Both the position numbers and the translations under genes were made by a program. From assembly GCA_017646185.1 (NCBI GenBank), contig JAGCNA010000295.1, positions 1 through 8,101 on the forward strand: a stretch of DNA of 8,101 nt, given 5' to 3'. Each line of letters starts with the position of its first letter. Positions within the stretch are counted from its first letter, which is position 1. A model generated the notes under the pieces. The model saw only the letters and a list, made by a program, of their open reading frames with translations, searched no databases and was not told where the DNA came from. This DNA is from Clostridia bacterium (lineage in GTDB: Bacteria > Bacillota > Clostridia > Oscillospirales > CAG-382). Below, one piece after another: positions 1-6,929 of the stretch.

Positions 1-99
1 CACAGAGGTGGGTACCGTTGCCGTTATTATAAGCAAAGAAAAATACGCATACGCCACCATGAAAACCGCCGAAAAGCTTAAAGCAAGATACGTAAAGGC
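1..99 (+). repeat. 99-bp perfect direct repeat, copy 1
   Basis: This segment is identical, base for base, to 508-606; the first mismatch is at position 100 (g versus a at 607). The offset of 507 bp is 169 codons, so both copies are read in the same frame and encode the same strand-rich end of a discoidin-like domain. It touches the window edge, so the true left end of the repeat cannot be seen. Confidence 0.95.
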
Positions 100-883
100 G
101 GTATTCCCTACGTCTGCCAAATCCTTCGTGTTCGTTTCGGAGCTTGCTGTTGGGCAGAAAAGACGGAGCCATGTTTGGGGAGAGGGATACGAAATTATCT
201 CCACCGGCTGTAAATATGATGCCTTCACACCTTATACCAACACGGCAGAATGGGACGCACCCTATATGAAGATAGACGGTAAAGAGCTTACCGACGGAAT
301 ACTTGCTTCCTCCTCTTTGGGCACGGAATGGCACGATATGCACGGTTCTATGCTTGAAAAGGGCGAAAAATTCTTTATTACCGTAGATCTTGGCAAAATA
401 CGCGACGATCTGTCTTATTTTGATATTCAGTTCGGCTACGCTCTGGAAAGCGGTATATCCAAACCCAATACGGTTACGTATTCCGTTTCAGAAGATGGCG
501 TTAATTTCACAGAGGTGGGTACCGTTGCCGTTATTATAAGCAAAGAAAAATACGCATACGCCACCATGAAAACCGCCGAAAAGCTTAAAGCAAGATACGT
601 AAAGGCAGAATTTCTGCCCGATAATTCTCTTCACAATTTCGTTTCCGAAATGGTTGTAGGCGTTTCCGCGCAAACCGAAGAAGAGGAAAAGCCCGGTGAA
701 TATATAATAGGCGATGTAAATCTTTCCGGTAAATATGAAATAGCGGATTACCTTGCGGCGCGCCGCATAGCTTCGGGAACTCTTCAAGCTTCCGTAACCG
801 CATTTGCCGCCGCAGATACGGATAAAGACGGGGAAATTTCACAGAAAGACTTTGATACTATCAAAGAGCTTGTTTTGAAATAG
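2..883 (+). CDS. Secreted discoidin-like (F5/8 C-like) dockerin protein, 5' end missing
   Basis: This is the last 293 codons of a longer gene. The reading frame is open to the window edge, and the GTG at 8 is an internal valine, because the same residues recur mid-domain further on. The fragment holds the tail of one discoidin-like domain (about residues 1-52), a second complete one (about 60-222, with a TDG turn, ITVDLG strand, SEDG turn and a closing FVSE strand), an acidic linker (EEEEKPGE), and a type I dockerin (237-293). The dockerin has two Ca-binding loops with D/N/S and D/D/D at positions 1, 3 and 5 and Asp at 12. Dockerins bind cohesins, so the protein is probably extracellular and part of a cohesin-based assembly, with the discoidin-like folds binding carbohydrate or protein. 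Any catalytic domain would lie upstream, outside the window. The Na/Pi gene starts 34 bp downstream with no terminator between. The dockerin call is firm; the ligand is unknown. Confidence 0.85.
   Translation, partial: TEVGTVAVIISKEKYAYATMKTAEKLKARYVKAVFPTSAKSFVFVSELAVGQKRRSHVWGEGYEIISTGCKYDAFTPYTNTAEWDAPYMKIDGKELTDGILASSSLGTEWHDMHGSMLEKGEKFFITVDLGKIRDDLSYFDIQFGYALESGISKPNTVTYSVSEDGVNFTEVGTVAVIISKEKYAYATMKTAEKLKARYVKAEFLPDNSLHNFVSEMVVGVSAQTEEEEKPGEYIIGDVNLSGKYEIADYLAARRIASGTLQASVTAFAAADTDKDGEISQKDFDTIKELVLK
508..606 (+). repeat. 99-bp perfect direct repeat, copy 2
   Basis: This is the second copy of the segment at 1-99, in the same frame, covering the stretch from TEVGTVAV to ARYVKA in the second discoidin-like domain. 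After it the two copies diverge at once (VFPTSAKSF versus EFLPDNSLH), although both return to a similar NFVSE/VFVSE strand. Confidence 0.95.
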
Positions 884-904
884 TAAATACAGTCCTAAAA
901 AAAC

Positions 905-910
905 AGGAGG
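905..910 (+). promoter_or_regulatory. Ribosome binding site of the Na/Pi cotransporter gene
   Basis: AGGAGG lies 7 nt before the ATG at 918, a near-perfect Shine-Dalgarno sequence that fixes this start. Confidence 0.9.
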
Positions 911-917
911 TTTAATT

Positions 918-2717
918 ATGGACGTTTTCGATATAATCACGCTGCTGGGCGGACTTGCTATGTTTCTCTATGGTATGGAGATAATGAGCGACGGTCTTAA
1001 GAAGTCCACAGGCAGCGCGCTTAAAACCGTGTTGGGCAAGCTAACCCACAATGTATTTCTCGGTTTTCTTACGGGTGCTGTCGTAACCGCGGTTATTCAG
1101 TCCTCTACCGCAACAATCGTGCTTACGGTAGGTCTTATTTCGGCAGGCATACTTAATCTTAAGCAGGCAACGGGAATCGTAATGGGTGCCAACGTAGGTA
1201 CCACCGTTACCGCACAGCTTATCAGACTTATGGATATAGATTCGGGCGGAAATATTGTTTTAAAGATATTCAAGCCGGAAACCCTTGCACCTGTTGCCCT
1301 TGTAATAGGTATTATCCTTGTAATGTTCACCAAATCCAGTAAGTTTAAAAACTCCGGCGAAATTTTTGCAGGCTTCGGCGTACTGTTTATCGGTCTTTTG
1401 AATATGACCGGCGCTGTGGAAGGCTTGGAAAATTCTCAGCTTTTTGTTGATATGATCACAAAAGTAACCGAAATCCCCGTGCTCAGCATACTGGTAGGCT
1501 TGGTTATAACCGTTATCATTCAGTCCTCTTCCGCAACCGTTGGTATTTTGCAGGCACTTTCCTCCACCGGTACTCTTACCTTCTCTTTGGTATATCCTAT
1601 GATCATGGGTATAAATATCGGTACCTGCGTTACCACCGCAATGGTATGCTCTATCGGAAGCAACAAGGACGCAAAGCGTACAGGTATAATACATATAGTT
1701 TTCAATGTTATCGGTACCGTGCTGTTTATGGCAGTAATGGCAATACTTCGTGCCTGCGGCGCTTTCCCCGAACTTTGGAATTCCGTTTCGGACAGCGGCG
1801 CTATCGCAAATTTCCAGACGATATTCAATCTCGCAACCGCATTGGTTCTGTTACCCTTCGCAGGCTTGCTTGTAAAGCTGAGCATGAAGCTGGTAAAGGA
1901 CGACCCCGCAAAGGATTTTGTAAAGCCCTTCCGTGTGCTTGATGAAAAGCTGTTCATCTCTCCCGATATCGCAATCGCCGAAGCAGAAAAGGCAATTGCG
2001 GAAATGGGCAGAACCGCCGCAAGCAATCTCACCCTTTCTTTCGATATGTTCGGTAAATATTCCGCAGAGGACGGAGAAAAGATACGCGCCAGAGAAGACC
2101 GTATAGATGAATTCACCGATACCTGCGATAACTTCCTTGTCCGTCTGTCAAGACACGCCAAATCCGGCGCACAGACCCGTGCAATAAACAGCCTTATGCA
2201 GACCAACACCAATTTCGAGCGTATCGGCGATTACGCTACCGATATTCTTGAATTTGCGGAAAGCATGAAGCGGGACGGAACCACCTTTTCCTCCGGTGCA
2301 AAGAAAGAGCTTGAGCTTATGTGCTCCGCAGTGCAGGAAATCGTAGAGCTTACCGTAAGCGCTGTGGAAACGGGAGATCTTTCTACCGCAGAAAAGGTAG
2401 AGCCTCTTGAAGAAACCATAGACGATATGATCGCACTTCTTAAAGACAGACATATCGAGCGTCTTAAATTGGGCACCTGCCTTGTATCCACGGGACTTAT
2501 TTTTGTAGAAACCTTAACCCATCTTGAGCGTGCGGCTGACCAGTGCTCCTCTATCGCACTTTTGCTCCTCGCCCGTGAAAATGCAGAGATAATGTCCAAC
2601 CACCATCAGTATCTCAGAGAGCTGCACAAGGGCGCAAAGCGCGAGTATACAGAAGAACTCAACCGCAGACATCAGCAGTATATGGATCCCCTTATGGAAA
2701 TCACATCGGGTACATAA
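918..2717 (+). CDS. Na+/phosphate cotransporter (NptA/PF02690-type) with C-terminal PhoU-like domain
   Basis: This 599-residue membrane protein is expected to import phosphate with Na+. Residues 1 to about 330 are hydrophobic membrane segments carrying the two inverted-repeat signatures of the Na/Pi family: QSSTAT at 61-66 and QSSSAT at 202-207. Each is followed by a Gly/Asn-rich turn (MGANVGTT and MGINIGT). From about 340 to 565 comes a cytosolic helical PhoU-like domain with the family's ER..D motifs (ERIGD at 434-438, ERAAD at 537-541). This Na/Pi-PhoU fusion is a common bacterial form; the PhoU part probably senses or regulates phosphate traffic. The start has an AGGAGG site 7 nt upstream. 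It sits between two genes for extracellular discoidin-like proteins, 34 bp after one and 53 bp before the other, and is probably cotranscribed with both. Exact ion specificity and membrane-segment count are not provable from sequence alone. Confidence 0.92.
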   Translation: MDVFDIITLLGGLAMFLYGMEIMSDGLKKSTGSALKTVLGKLTHNVFLGFLTGAVVTAVIQSSTATIVLTVGLISAGILNLKQATGIVMGANVGTTVTAQLIRLMDIDSGGNIVLKIFKPETLAPVALVIGIILVMFTKSSKFKNSGEIFAGFGVLFIGLLNMTGAVEGLENSQLFVDMITKVTEIPVLSILVGLVITVIIQSSSATVGILQALSSTGTLTFSLVYPMIMGINIGTCVTTAMVCSIGSNKDAKRTGIIHIVFNVIGTVLFMAVMAILRACGAFPELWNSVSDSGAIANFQTIFNLATALVLLPFAGLLVKLSMKLVKDDPAKDFVKPFRVLDEKLFISPDIAIAEAEKAIAEMGRTAASNLTLSFDMFGKYSAEDGEKIRAREDRIDEFTDTCDNFLVRLSRHAKSGAQTRAINSLMQTNTNFERIGDYATDILEFAESMKRDGTTFSSGAKKELELMCSAVQEIVELTVSAVETGDLSTAEKVEPLEETIDDMIALLKDRHIERLKLGTCLVSTGLIFVETLTHLERAADQCSSIALLLLARENAEIMSNHHQYLRELHKGAKREYTEELNRRHQQYMDPLMEITSGT

Positions 2718-2755
2718 ATTCCGGTGATTTTAATATGCAAAAACAAAAAATAAAA

Positions 2756-2761
2756 AAGGAG
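2756..2761 (+). promoter_or_regulatory. Ribosome binding site deciding the start of the tethered discoidin-like protein
   Basis: AAGGAG lies 9 nt before the ATG at 2771. The in-frame ATG at 2735 has no such site and would add a lysine-rich 12-residue stretch ahead of a standard signal peptide, so 2771 is preferred. Confidence 0.88.
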
Positions 2762-2770
2762 AAAAACAAC

Positions 2771-3622
2771 ATGAAAAAAGCTTTATCAATGATGCTCGTT
2801 CTCGTAATGGCATTAACCGCATTCTCCCTTACCGCTTTTGCAAAGGGCGGCACAAACTACGTTACCGGCTCAACTGTTGAAGGTCCCGCTTACAAGGATA
2901 CTTACAACGGCGATCTCGCAGACGGTCAGGTAGGTACCGATTCCTACAACAACCTTTGGGCAGGCTTTTACTGCAACGCAGATAATGCAGATAACAACTA
3001 TGATGGCGTTACCGGCATTATTACTGTAAATTTTGGCGAAAAGAAAAATGCTATCGATTCTATCGAAGCGCACATTTGGGATGCACAGGATACTTCCGGT
3101 ATCGCATCTCCCGAAGCTATCAAAGCATACGCTTCTCTTGACGGCGAGAATTATAAGTATCTCGGCGATCTCACTTTCAGTGCAGACGCAATCGGCTGGG
3201 CAGTTCTCGAACTCGATGCTCCCATCAATGCACAGTACATCAAGTATGAATTCGTAAAGGGCGGCACCGGCGTATTTATGTTCGTTTCCGAAGTAGCTGT
3301 TTACGGCGAACCCACCGGCACCGGTACCGATGTTGAAGCAGATGCAGAAACTCCCGACGAATCTACTCCCGCAGATGAATCCGTTCCCGCAGACGAATCC
3401 GTTCCCGCAGACGAATCCAAGCCTGCAGACGAATCCAAGCCTGCAGACGAATCCAAGCCCGCAGACGAATCCAAGCCTGCAGATGAATCCAAGCCCGCAG
3501 ATTCTTCCGAAACCGAAGAAGCTCCCGAAGGCGGCAACACCGCTTTGTGGATCGGCCTTGGCGTTGTAGCTCTGGTAGTTATCGTAGCTGTAATCGCAGT
3601 TGTTGCTAAGAAAAAGAAGTAA
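2771..3622 (+). CDS. Secreted, membrane-tethered discoidin-like protein with PADES-repeat stalk
   Basis: The protein has 283 residues from the ATG chosen by its AAGGAG site. Residues 1-24 are a Sec signal peptide (MKK, a hydrophobic core, then AFA before K25). About 25-180 form one discoidin-like domain (a LADG turn, ITVNFG strand, SLDGENY turn, and closing VFMFVSEVAVYG). Residues 199-246 are eight hexapeptides (TPADES, two VPADES, four KPADES, KPADSS), probably an extended acidic stalk. About 259-279 form a transmembrane helix ending in four lysines. The layout fits an extracellular binding domain held off the membrane. There is no LPXTG-type sorting motif; APEGG before the helix is at most a degenerate one. 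Its domain resembles those of the dockerin protein two genes upstream (ITVDLG/ITVNFG, NFVSE/MFVSE). It is the last gene before a terminator. No catalytic motif is evident and the ligand is unknown. Confidence 0.85.
   Translation: MKKALSMMLVLVMALTAFSLTAFAKGGTNYVTGSTVEGPAYKDTYNGDLADGQVGTDSYNNLWAGFYCNADNADNNYDGVTGIITVNFGEKKNAIDSIEAHIWDAQDTSGIASPEAIKAYASLDGENYKYLGDLTFSADAIGWAVLELDAPINAQYIKYEFVKGGTGVFMFVSEVAVYGEPTGTGTDVEADAETPDESTPADESVPADESVPADESKPADESKPADESKPADESKPADESKPADSSETEEAPEGGNTALWIGLGVVALVVIVAVIAVVAKKKK
3365..3508 (+). repeat. Tandem 18-bp repeat, 8 units, encoding xPADES
   Basis: Eight in-frame 18-bp units encode [T/V/K]PADES, the last being KPADSS. A shorter TPDES-like unit precedes them. 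Units differ by silent cct/ccc and gac/gat changes, but 3383-3400 equals 3401-3418 and 3419-3436 equals 3437-3454, which suggests recent slippage or unequal exchange. The copy number is likely to vary between strains. Confidence 0.95.
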
Positions 3623-3650
3623 TTAAACTTCACAAATCATCCCGATAATA

Positions 3651-3679
3651 AAAAAACCGGCTTTCAAAGCCGGTTTTTT
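3651..3679. terminator. Bidirectional intrinsic terminator between convergent genes
   Basis: CCGGCTT pairs with AAGCCGG around a tiny TCA loop, flanked by six A on the left and six T on the right. On the plus strand it ends the dockerin/transporter/tethered-protein unit (last stop at 3622). Read on the minus strand, the A-run becomes the U-tract and the same hairpin ends the clpX transcript (stop at 3694). Confidence 0.93.
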
Positions 3680-3693
3680 GTTATTTAAATAAT

Positions 3694-4938
3694 TTACTGT
3701 TTAATCATATCCGCAGTAATCGTAAGCTCTTTTACGTCATCCCGAGAGGGCATTTCATACATAAGGTCGGTCATAACGCCTTCCAGAATTCCGCGGAGTC
3801 CTCTTGCGCCCGTCTTAAGCTCAATCGCCTTGTCTGCAATCTTTTCAATCGCTTCATCGGTAAATGAAAGCTCGATTCCGTCAAACAAAAACAGCTTTCT
3901 GTACTGCTTGGTCAAAGCGTTTTTAGGCTCACGCAGTATACGCACCAGCGCATCTCTGTCAAGAGCATCCAGCGCCACGATAACGGGAAGTCTGCCGATA
4001 AGCTCGGGTATAAGACCGTATTTTACAAGGTCGTGGGGAACAACGTCCTTAATAATCTCTTCCTTGTCCTTCTTTGCGGTTATGCCGGATGAATATCCGA
4101 TAATCTGTCTTCCGTTACGGCTTTCGATAATATCGTTTATACCGTCAAAAGCGCCGCCGCAGATAAACAGAATGTTGGTGGTATCTATTTGAATATATTC
4201 CTGGTTGGGATGCTTTCTTCCGCCCTGAGGAGGTACGTTGGATTGGGTTCCTTCAAGAATTTTAAGAAGAGCTTGCTGTACGCCTTCGCCGGAAACATCT
4301 CTGGTAATGGAACGGTTTTCGCTTCTGCGGGAGATCTTGTCGATCTCGTCAACGTAAATAATACCTTTTTCCGCTTTGGCAATATCAAAATCCGCCGCCT
4401 GAATAAGACGAAGCAGTATATTCTCCACGTCTTCGCCAACGTAGCCCGCTTCGGTAAGTGTGGTTGCGTCTGCAATAGCAAAGGGAACGTCAAGTATCTT
4501 TGCCAAGGTCTGGGCAAGCAGGGTCTTACCAACGCCTGTGGGGCCCAGCAACAGCACGTTGCTCTTTTGAAGCACCACTCCGTCATCGGGACCTGTAAGA
4601 GAGTTAATACGCTTGTAGTGGTTATATACGGCTACGGAAAGGGCTTTCTTTGCCGCGTCCTGACCTATAACGTATTCATCTAACGCCGCCTTTATTTCCA
4701 TAGGCTTCATCAGCTTTTTCTCTTCCTTCAGGGTAGGAAGTCCGTTTGCTTCTGCAGTGGTCAGTGCGATACCCGTTTCGTCATTATCGCCCATCAGCTT
4801 TGCCTCGTATTCTGCCACGATCTCTTCGCAAATAGAAATGCAATCATCACAAAAATCAAGGTTTTGACCGCCGATCTCAAGCTCGGTTACCTTAAATGAC
4901 GGTCTTCCGCAGAACGAGCATATTTTGCTTTTTGCCAT
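3694..4938 (-). CDS. clpX: ATP-dependent Clp protease ATP-binding subunit ClpX
   Basis: This is a full-length 414-residue AAA+ unfoldase that recognises tagged substrates, unfolds them with ATP and feeds them into ClpP in the cytosol. The N-terminal zinc-binding domain has Cys7, Cys10, Cys30 and Cys33. The AAA+ module shows Walker A GPTGVGKT (132-139), pore loop GYVG (165-168), Walker B IIYVDE (193-198), the RKH pore motif (241-243) and a sensor-II GARGLRG near the C terminus. The ClpP-contact loop reads IGY (280-282) where the well-studied enzymes have IGF. The gene starts 3 nt after the clpP stop codon, with only a weak purine-rich AAGAG-type site inside the last clpP codons, so translation is probably coupled to clpP. 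It ends at the shared bidirectional terminator. No lon gene follows on this strand, because convergent genes begin there. Confidence 0.98.
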   Translation of the reverse strand: MAKSKICSFCGRPSFKVTELEIGGQNLDFCDDCISICEEIVAEYEAKLMGDNDETGIALTTAEANGLPTLKEEKKLMKPMEIKAALDEYVIGQDAAKKALSVAVYNHYKRINSLTGPDDGVVLQKSNVLLLGPTGVGKTLLAQTLAKILDVPFAIADATTLTEAGYVGEDVENILLRLIQAADFDIAKAEKGIIYVDEIDKISRRSENRSITRDVSGEGVQQALLKILEGTQSNVPPQGGRKHPNQEYIQIDTTNILFICGGAFDGINDIIESRNGRQIIGYSSGITAKKDKEEIIKDVVPHDLVKYGLIPELIGRLPVIVALDALDRDALVRILREPKNALTKQYRKLFLFDGIELSFTDEAIEKIADKAIELKTGARGLRGILEGVMTDLMYEMPSRDDVKELTITADMIKQ

Positions 4939-4941
4939 CTT

Positions 4942-5523
4942 TTATCTCTTTTCAATAATTTTATCAATAAGACCGTATGCAAGCGCCTGCTCTGCGGTCA
5001 TGTAGTTGTCTCTGTCAGTATCACGGCGGATAGCTTCGATATCCTGACCGGTACGCTCTGCGAGAATGGTGTTCATTTTATCCTTGATGCGGAGTATGTG
5101 CTCGGCGTGGATCTTAATATCCGAAGCCTGACCCTGCATACCGCCCAAGGGCTGATGTATCATTATCTCGCTGTTGGGCAGAGCAATTCTCTTTCCCTTT
5201 GTGCCTGCGGCAAGGAGGAATGCGCCCATAGATGCTGCCATACCTATACAGATAGTGGAAACATCACACTTGATAAAGTTCATGGTGTCAAAAATAGCCA
5301 TACCTGCGGAAATGCTTCCGCCGGGGCTGTTAATATAAAGGCAAATGTCCTTGTCGGCATCCTGCGCCTCCAGATACAGAAGCTGAGCAACTACAAGAGA
5401 TGCGGTAGCATCGTTCACTTCGTCGCAAAGAAAAATAATTCTGTCGTTAAGCAGGCGGGAGAAGATATCGTAAGAACGCTCGCCGCGGTTTGTTTGCTCT
5501 ACAACGTAAGGCACTAAAGCCAT
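4942..5523 (-). CDS. clpP: ATP-dependent Clp protease proteolytic subunit ClpP
   Basis: This 193-residue serine peptidase forms the tetradecameric chamber that degrades proteins delivered by ClpX or ClpC. The catalytic triad is visible: Ser98 in GMAASMGAF, His123 in MIHQPLGG and Asp172 in RDTDRDN. The NSPGGS turn is at residues 65-70. The ATG at 5523 is chosen over a TTG at 5547 in the same frame because the product then begins MALVPYVVEQTNRGER, matching the usual mature ClpP start, and AAAGGA lies 11 nt upstream; the TTG would place that site inside the gene. It lies downstream of tig and overlaps nothing, with clpX 3 nt after its stop. A hairpin plus T-run separates it from tig, so its level may be set apart from that of trigger factor. 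Confidence 0.98.
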   Translation of the reverse strand: MALVPYVVEQTNRGERSYDIFSRLLNDRIIFLCDEVNDATASLVVAQLLYLEAQDADKDICLYINSPGGSISAGMAIFDTMNFIKCDVSTICIGMAASMGAFLLAAGTKGKRIALPNSEIMIHQPLGGMQGQASDIKIHAEHILRIKDKMNTILAERTGQDIEAIRRDTDRDNYMTAEQALAYGLIDKIIEKR

Positions 5524-5534
5524 AAAAAACACTA

Positions 5535-5540
5535 TCCTTT
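5535..5540 (-). promoter_or_regulatory. Ribosome binding site deciding the clpP start
   Basis: On the minus strand AAAGGA lies 11 nt before the ATG at 5523. The spacing is slightly long, but it is the only Shine-Dalgarno-like sequence and it supports the ATG over the upstream TTG. Confidence 0.7.
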
Positions 5541-5554
5541 CATACAATAGTTTT

Positions 5555-5591
5555 AAAAAATATGGGCTGCCGCACCTGAATGAGACAGCCC
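5555..5591 (-). terminator. Intrinsic terminator or attenuator between tig and clpP
   Basis: Read on the minus strand, GGGCTG (5591-5586) pairs with CAGCCC (5569-5564) across a 16-nt loop. After ATA comes TTTTTT (5560-5555). The stop of tig is 16 nt upstream of the hairpin and the clpP start is 32 nt downstream. The stem is short and the T-run begins 3 nt after it, so termination is probably partial. Confidence 0.6.
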
Positions 5592-5606
5592 GTAGTTTTG
5601 GTAAGC

Positions 5607-6887
5607 TTATTTAATAACTGCGTTTTCCTTAACGAAATCAACAGCCTTGCGGAGAACAACGTCTTCGGTAATACCGGAAACGGGGATAGAAGCCTTAACC
5701 TTTTCTATCTCAACAGCATAACCTGCGGCGATCTTTGCGTATTCTGCTTCGATCTCCTCTTCGGTAGCGGTTATATTCTCGGTCTTGGAGATAAATTCCA
5801 GAGCAAGACGGGTCTTAACCTGCTTCTCTGCGCCGGATTTGAAGGATTCACGGAGCTGCTCTTCGGTCTGACCGGTGTACTTGTAGTACAGGTCAAGAGA
5901 GCCGCCCTGCATCTGCAGACGGTAATCGTAATCGCGAACATAGCCGTCGATTTCGGTTTCGATCATGCAATCGGGAATTTCAACAGTGGTCTTTTCAACG
6001 ATAGCGTTGATAAGATCTTCTTCCAGCTTGCGATCGCTGTCAGCAGTCTTTCTTTCCTTGATTTTAGCCTTGATATCTGCTTCGTATTCAGCAACGGTAT
6101 CAAATTCGGAAACGTCCTTAACAAATTCTTCGTCAAGCACGGGAAGATCGGTACGCTTTACTTCGTGAAGCTTGATCTTGAATACTGCGGGCTTGCCTGC
6201 AAGGTTTTCTGCGCCGTAATCAGCAGGGAAGTTAACGTTGATATCAAAGAGCTCTTCGGAAGGAACCTTGCCGATAAGCTGTTCTTCAAAGCCTTCAATG
6301 AAGGAGTGGCTGCCAAGCTTAAGAGAATATTTCTCTGCCTTGCCGCCTTCGAAAGCAACGCCATCAACAAAGCCTTCGAAATCTATAACTACCTCGTCGC
6401 CGTTTTCAGCAGCAACGTCGGTAAGAGTAAGTATACGCGCATTACGCTCACGGATTTTGTCAATCTCTGCGGCGATCTCATCTTTTGTTACGCGAACCTT
6501 GTCCTTTTTAACTTCAATGCCCTTGTAATCTGCAACAACAGCTTCGGGCTTGGTGTAAACCTTTGCGGTAAGCAAAACACCGTTGTCGTCCATAGACTTA
6601 ACGTCTATCTCGGGACGGGAAACAGGGTCAATACCTGCTTCTGCAACAGCAGCAGCGTATTCATCGGGAAGCAGGTTATCAATAGCTTCTTCGAAGAAGT
6701 ATGCGGTGCCGTACATTTTTTCGATAATCTTGCGGGGAGCCTTTCCCTTTCTGAAACCGGGAACGGTAATTTTTTCGGCATTCTTCTTGAACACCTTGTC
6801 AACCTCTGCGTCGAACACGGATTTTTCGATCAGTATCTCAAGTTCTGCAAGGTTCTGAGTTTCTCTGTTAACACTCTTTAAACTCAT
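5607..6887 (-). CDS. tig: Trigger factor, ribosome-associated chaperone and prolyl isomerase
   Basis: This 426-residue protein binds at the ribosome exit tunnel and shields nascent chains. The N-terminal ribosome-binding domain carries the signature GFRKGKAP (44-51) followed by RKIIEKMYG. An FKBP-type PPIase domain follows at about 160-245 (GDEVVIDFEGFVDG and a later FIEGFEEQLIG). The rest is the helical chaperone domain, rich in charged helices. Length and domain order are normal for the family. The start has AAGGAG 7 nt upstream, and a sigma-A-type promoter lies just beyond it. It is the first gene of the tig-clpP-clpX set and is divergent from the sortase gene. Confidence 0.98.
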   Translation of the reverse strand: MSLKSVNRETQNLAELEILIEKSVFDAEVDKVFKKNAEKITVPGFRKGKAPRKIIEKMYGTAYFFEEAIDNLLPDEYAAAVAEAGIDPVSRPEIDVKSMDDNGVLLTAKVYTKPEAVVADYKGIEVKKDKVRVTKDEIAAEIDKIRERNARILTLTDVAAENGDEVVIDFEGFVDGVAFEGGKAEKYSLKLGSHSFIEGFEEQLIGKVPSEELFDINVNFPADYGAENLAGKPAVFKIKLHEVKRTDLPVLDEEFVKDVSEFDTVAEYEADIKAKIKERKTADSDRKLEEDLINAIVEKTTVEIPDCMIETEIDGYVRDYDYRLQMQGGSLDLYYKYTGQTEEQLRESFKSGAEKQVKTRLALEFISKTENITATEEEIEAEYAKIAAGYAVEIEKVKASIPVSGITEDVVLRKAVDFVKENAVIK

Positions 6888-6894
6888 TTTATTT

Positions 6895-6900
6895 CTCCTT
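6895..6900 (-). promoter_or_regulatory. Ribosome binding site of tig
   Basis: On the minus strand AAGGAG lies 7 nt before the ATG at 6887, which is close to optimal. Confidence 0.9.
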
Positions 6901-6929
6901 TAAATTGTTTACATAGTTAAACACGATAT

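Noticed and set aside
8..10. GTG at position 8 as a translation start
   Set aside because: The same residues occur inside the second domain, the frame is open to the window edge, and no ribosome site is visible, so this is an internal valine codon.
1520..2212. A 230-codon minus-strand frame inside the Na/Pi cotransporter gene
   Set aside because: It lies wholly within a well-supported gene, has no family motif and no ribosome site.
2735..2770. Upstream in-frame ATG for the tethered discoidin-like protein
   Set aside because: It lacks a ribosome site; the ATG at 2771 has AAGGAG at 9 nt and gives a standard signal peptide.
3301..3633. Minus-strand frame with SSAGLD repeats and plus-strand frame with QTNPS repeats over the PADES array
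   Set aside because: Tandem repeats of 18 bp give repetitive peptides in every open frame; only the frame with signal peptide, domain and anchor is credible.
5524..5547. TTG at 5547 as the clpP start, adding eight residues
   Set aside because: The extension overlaps the ribosome site and is absent from the typical ClpP N terminus; the ATG at 5523 fits better.
5580..6881. A 433-codon open frame on the plus strand, antisense to nearly the whole of tig
   Set aside because: It mirrors a certain trigger factor gene, its product is low-complexity Phe/Asn/Val-rich with no recognisable domain, and no ribosome site precedes it. It is a codon-usage shadow.
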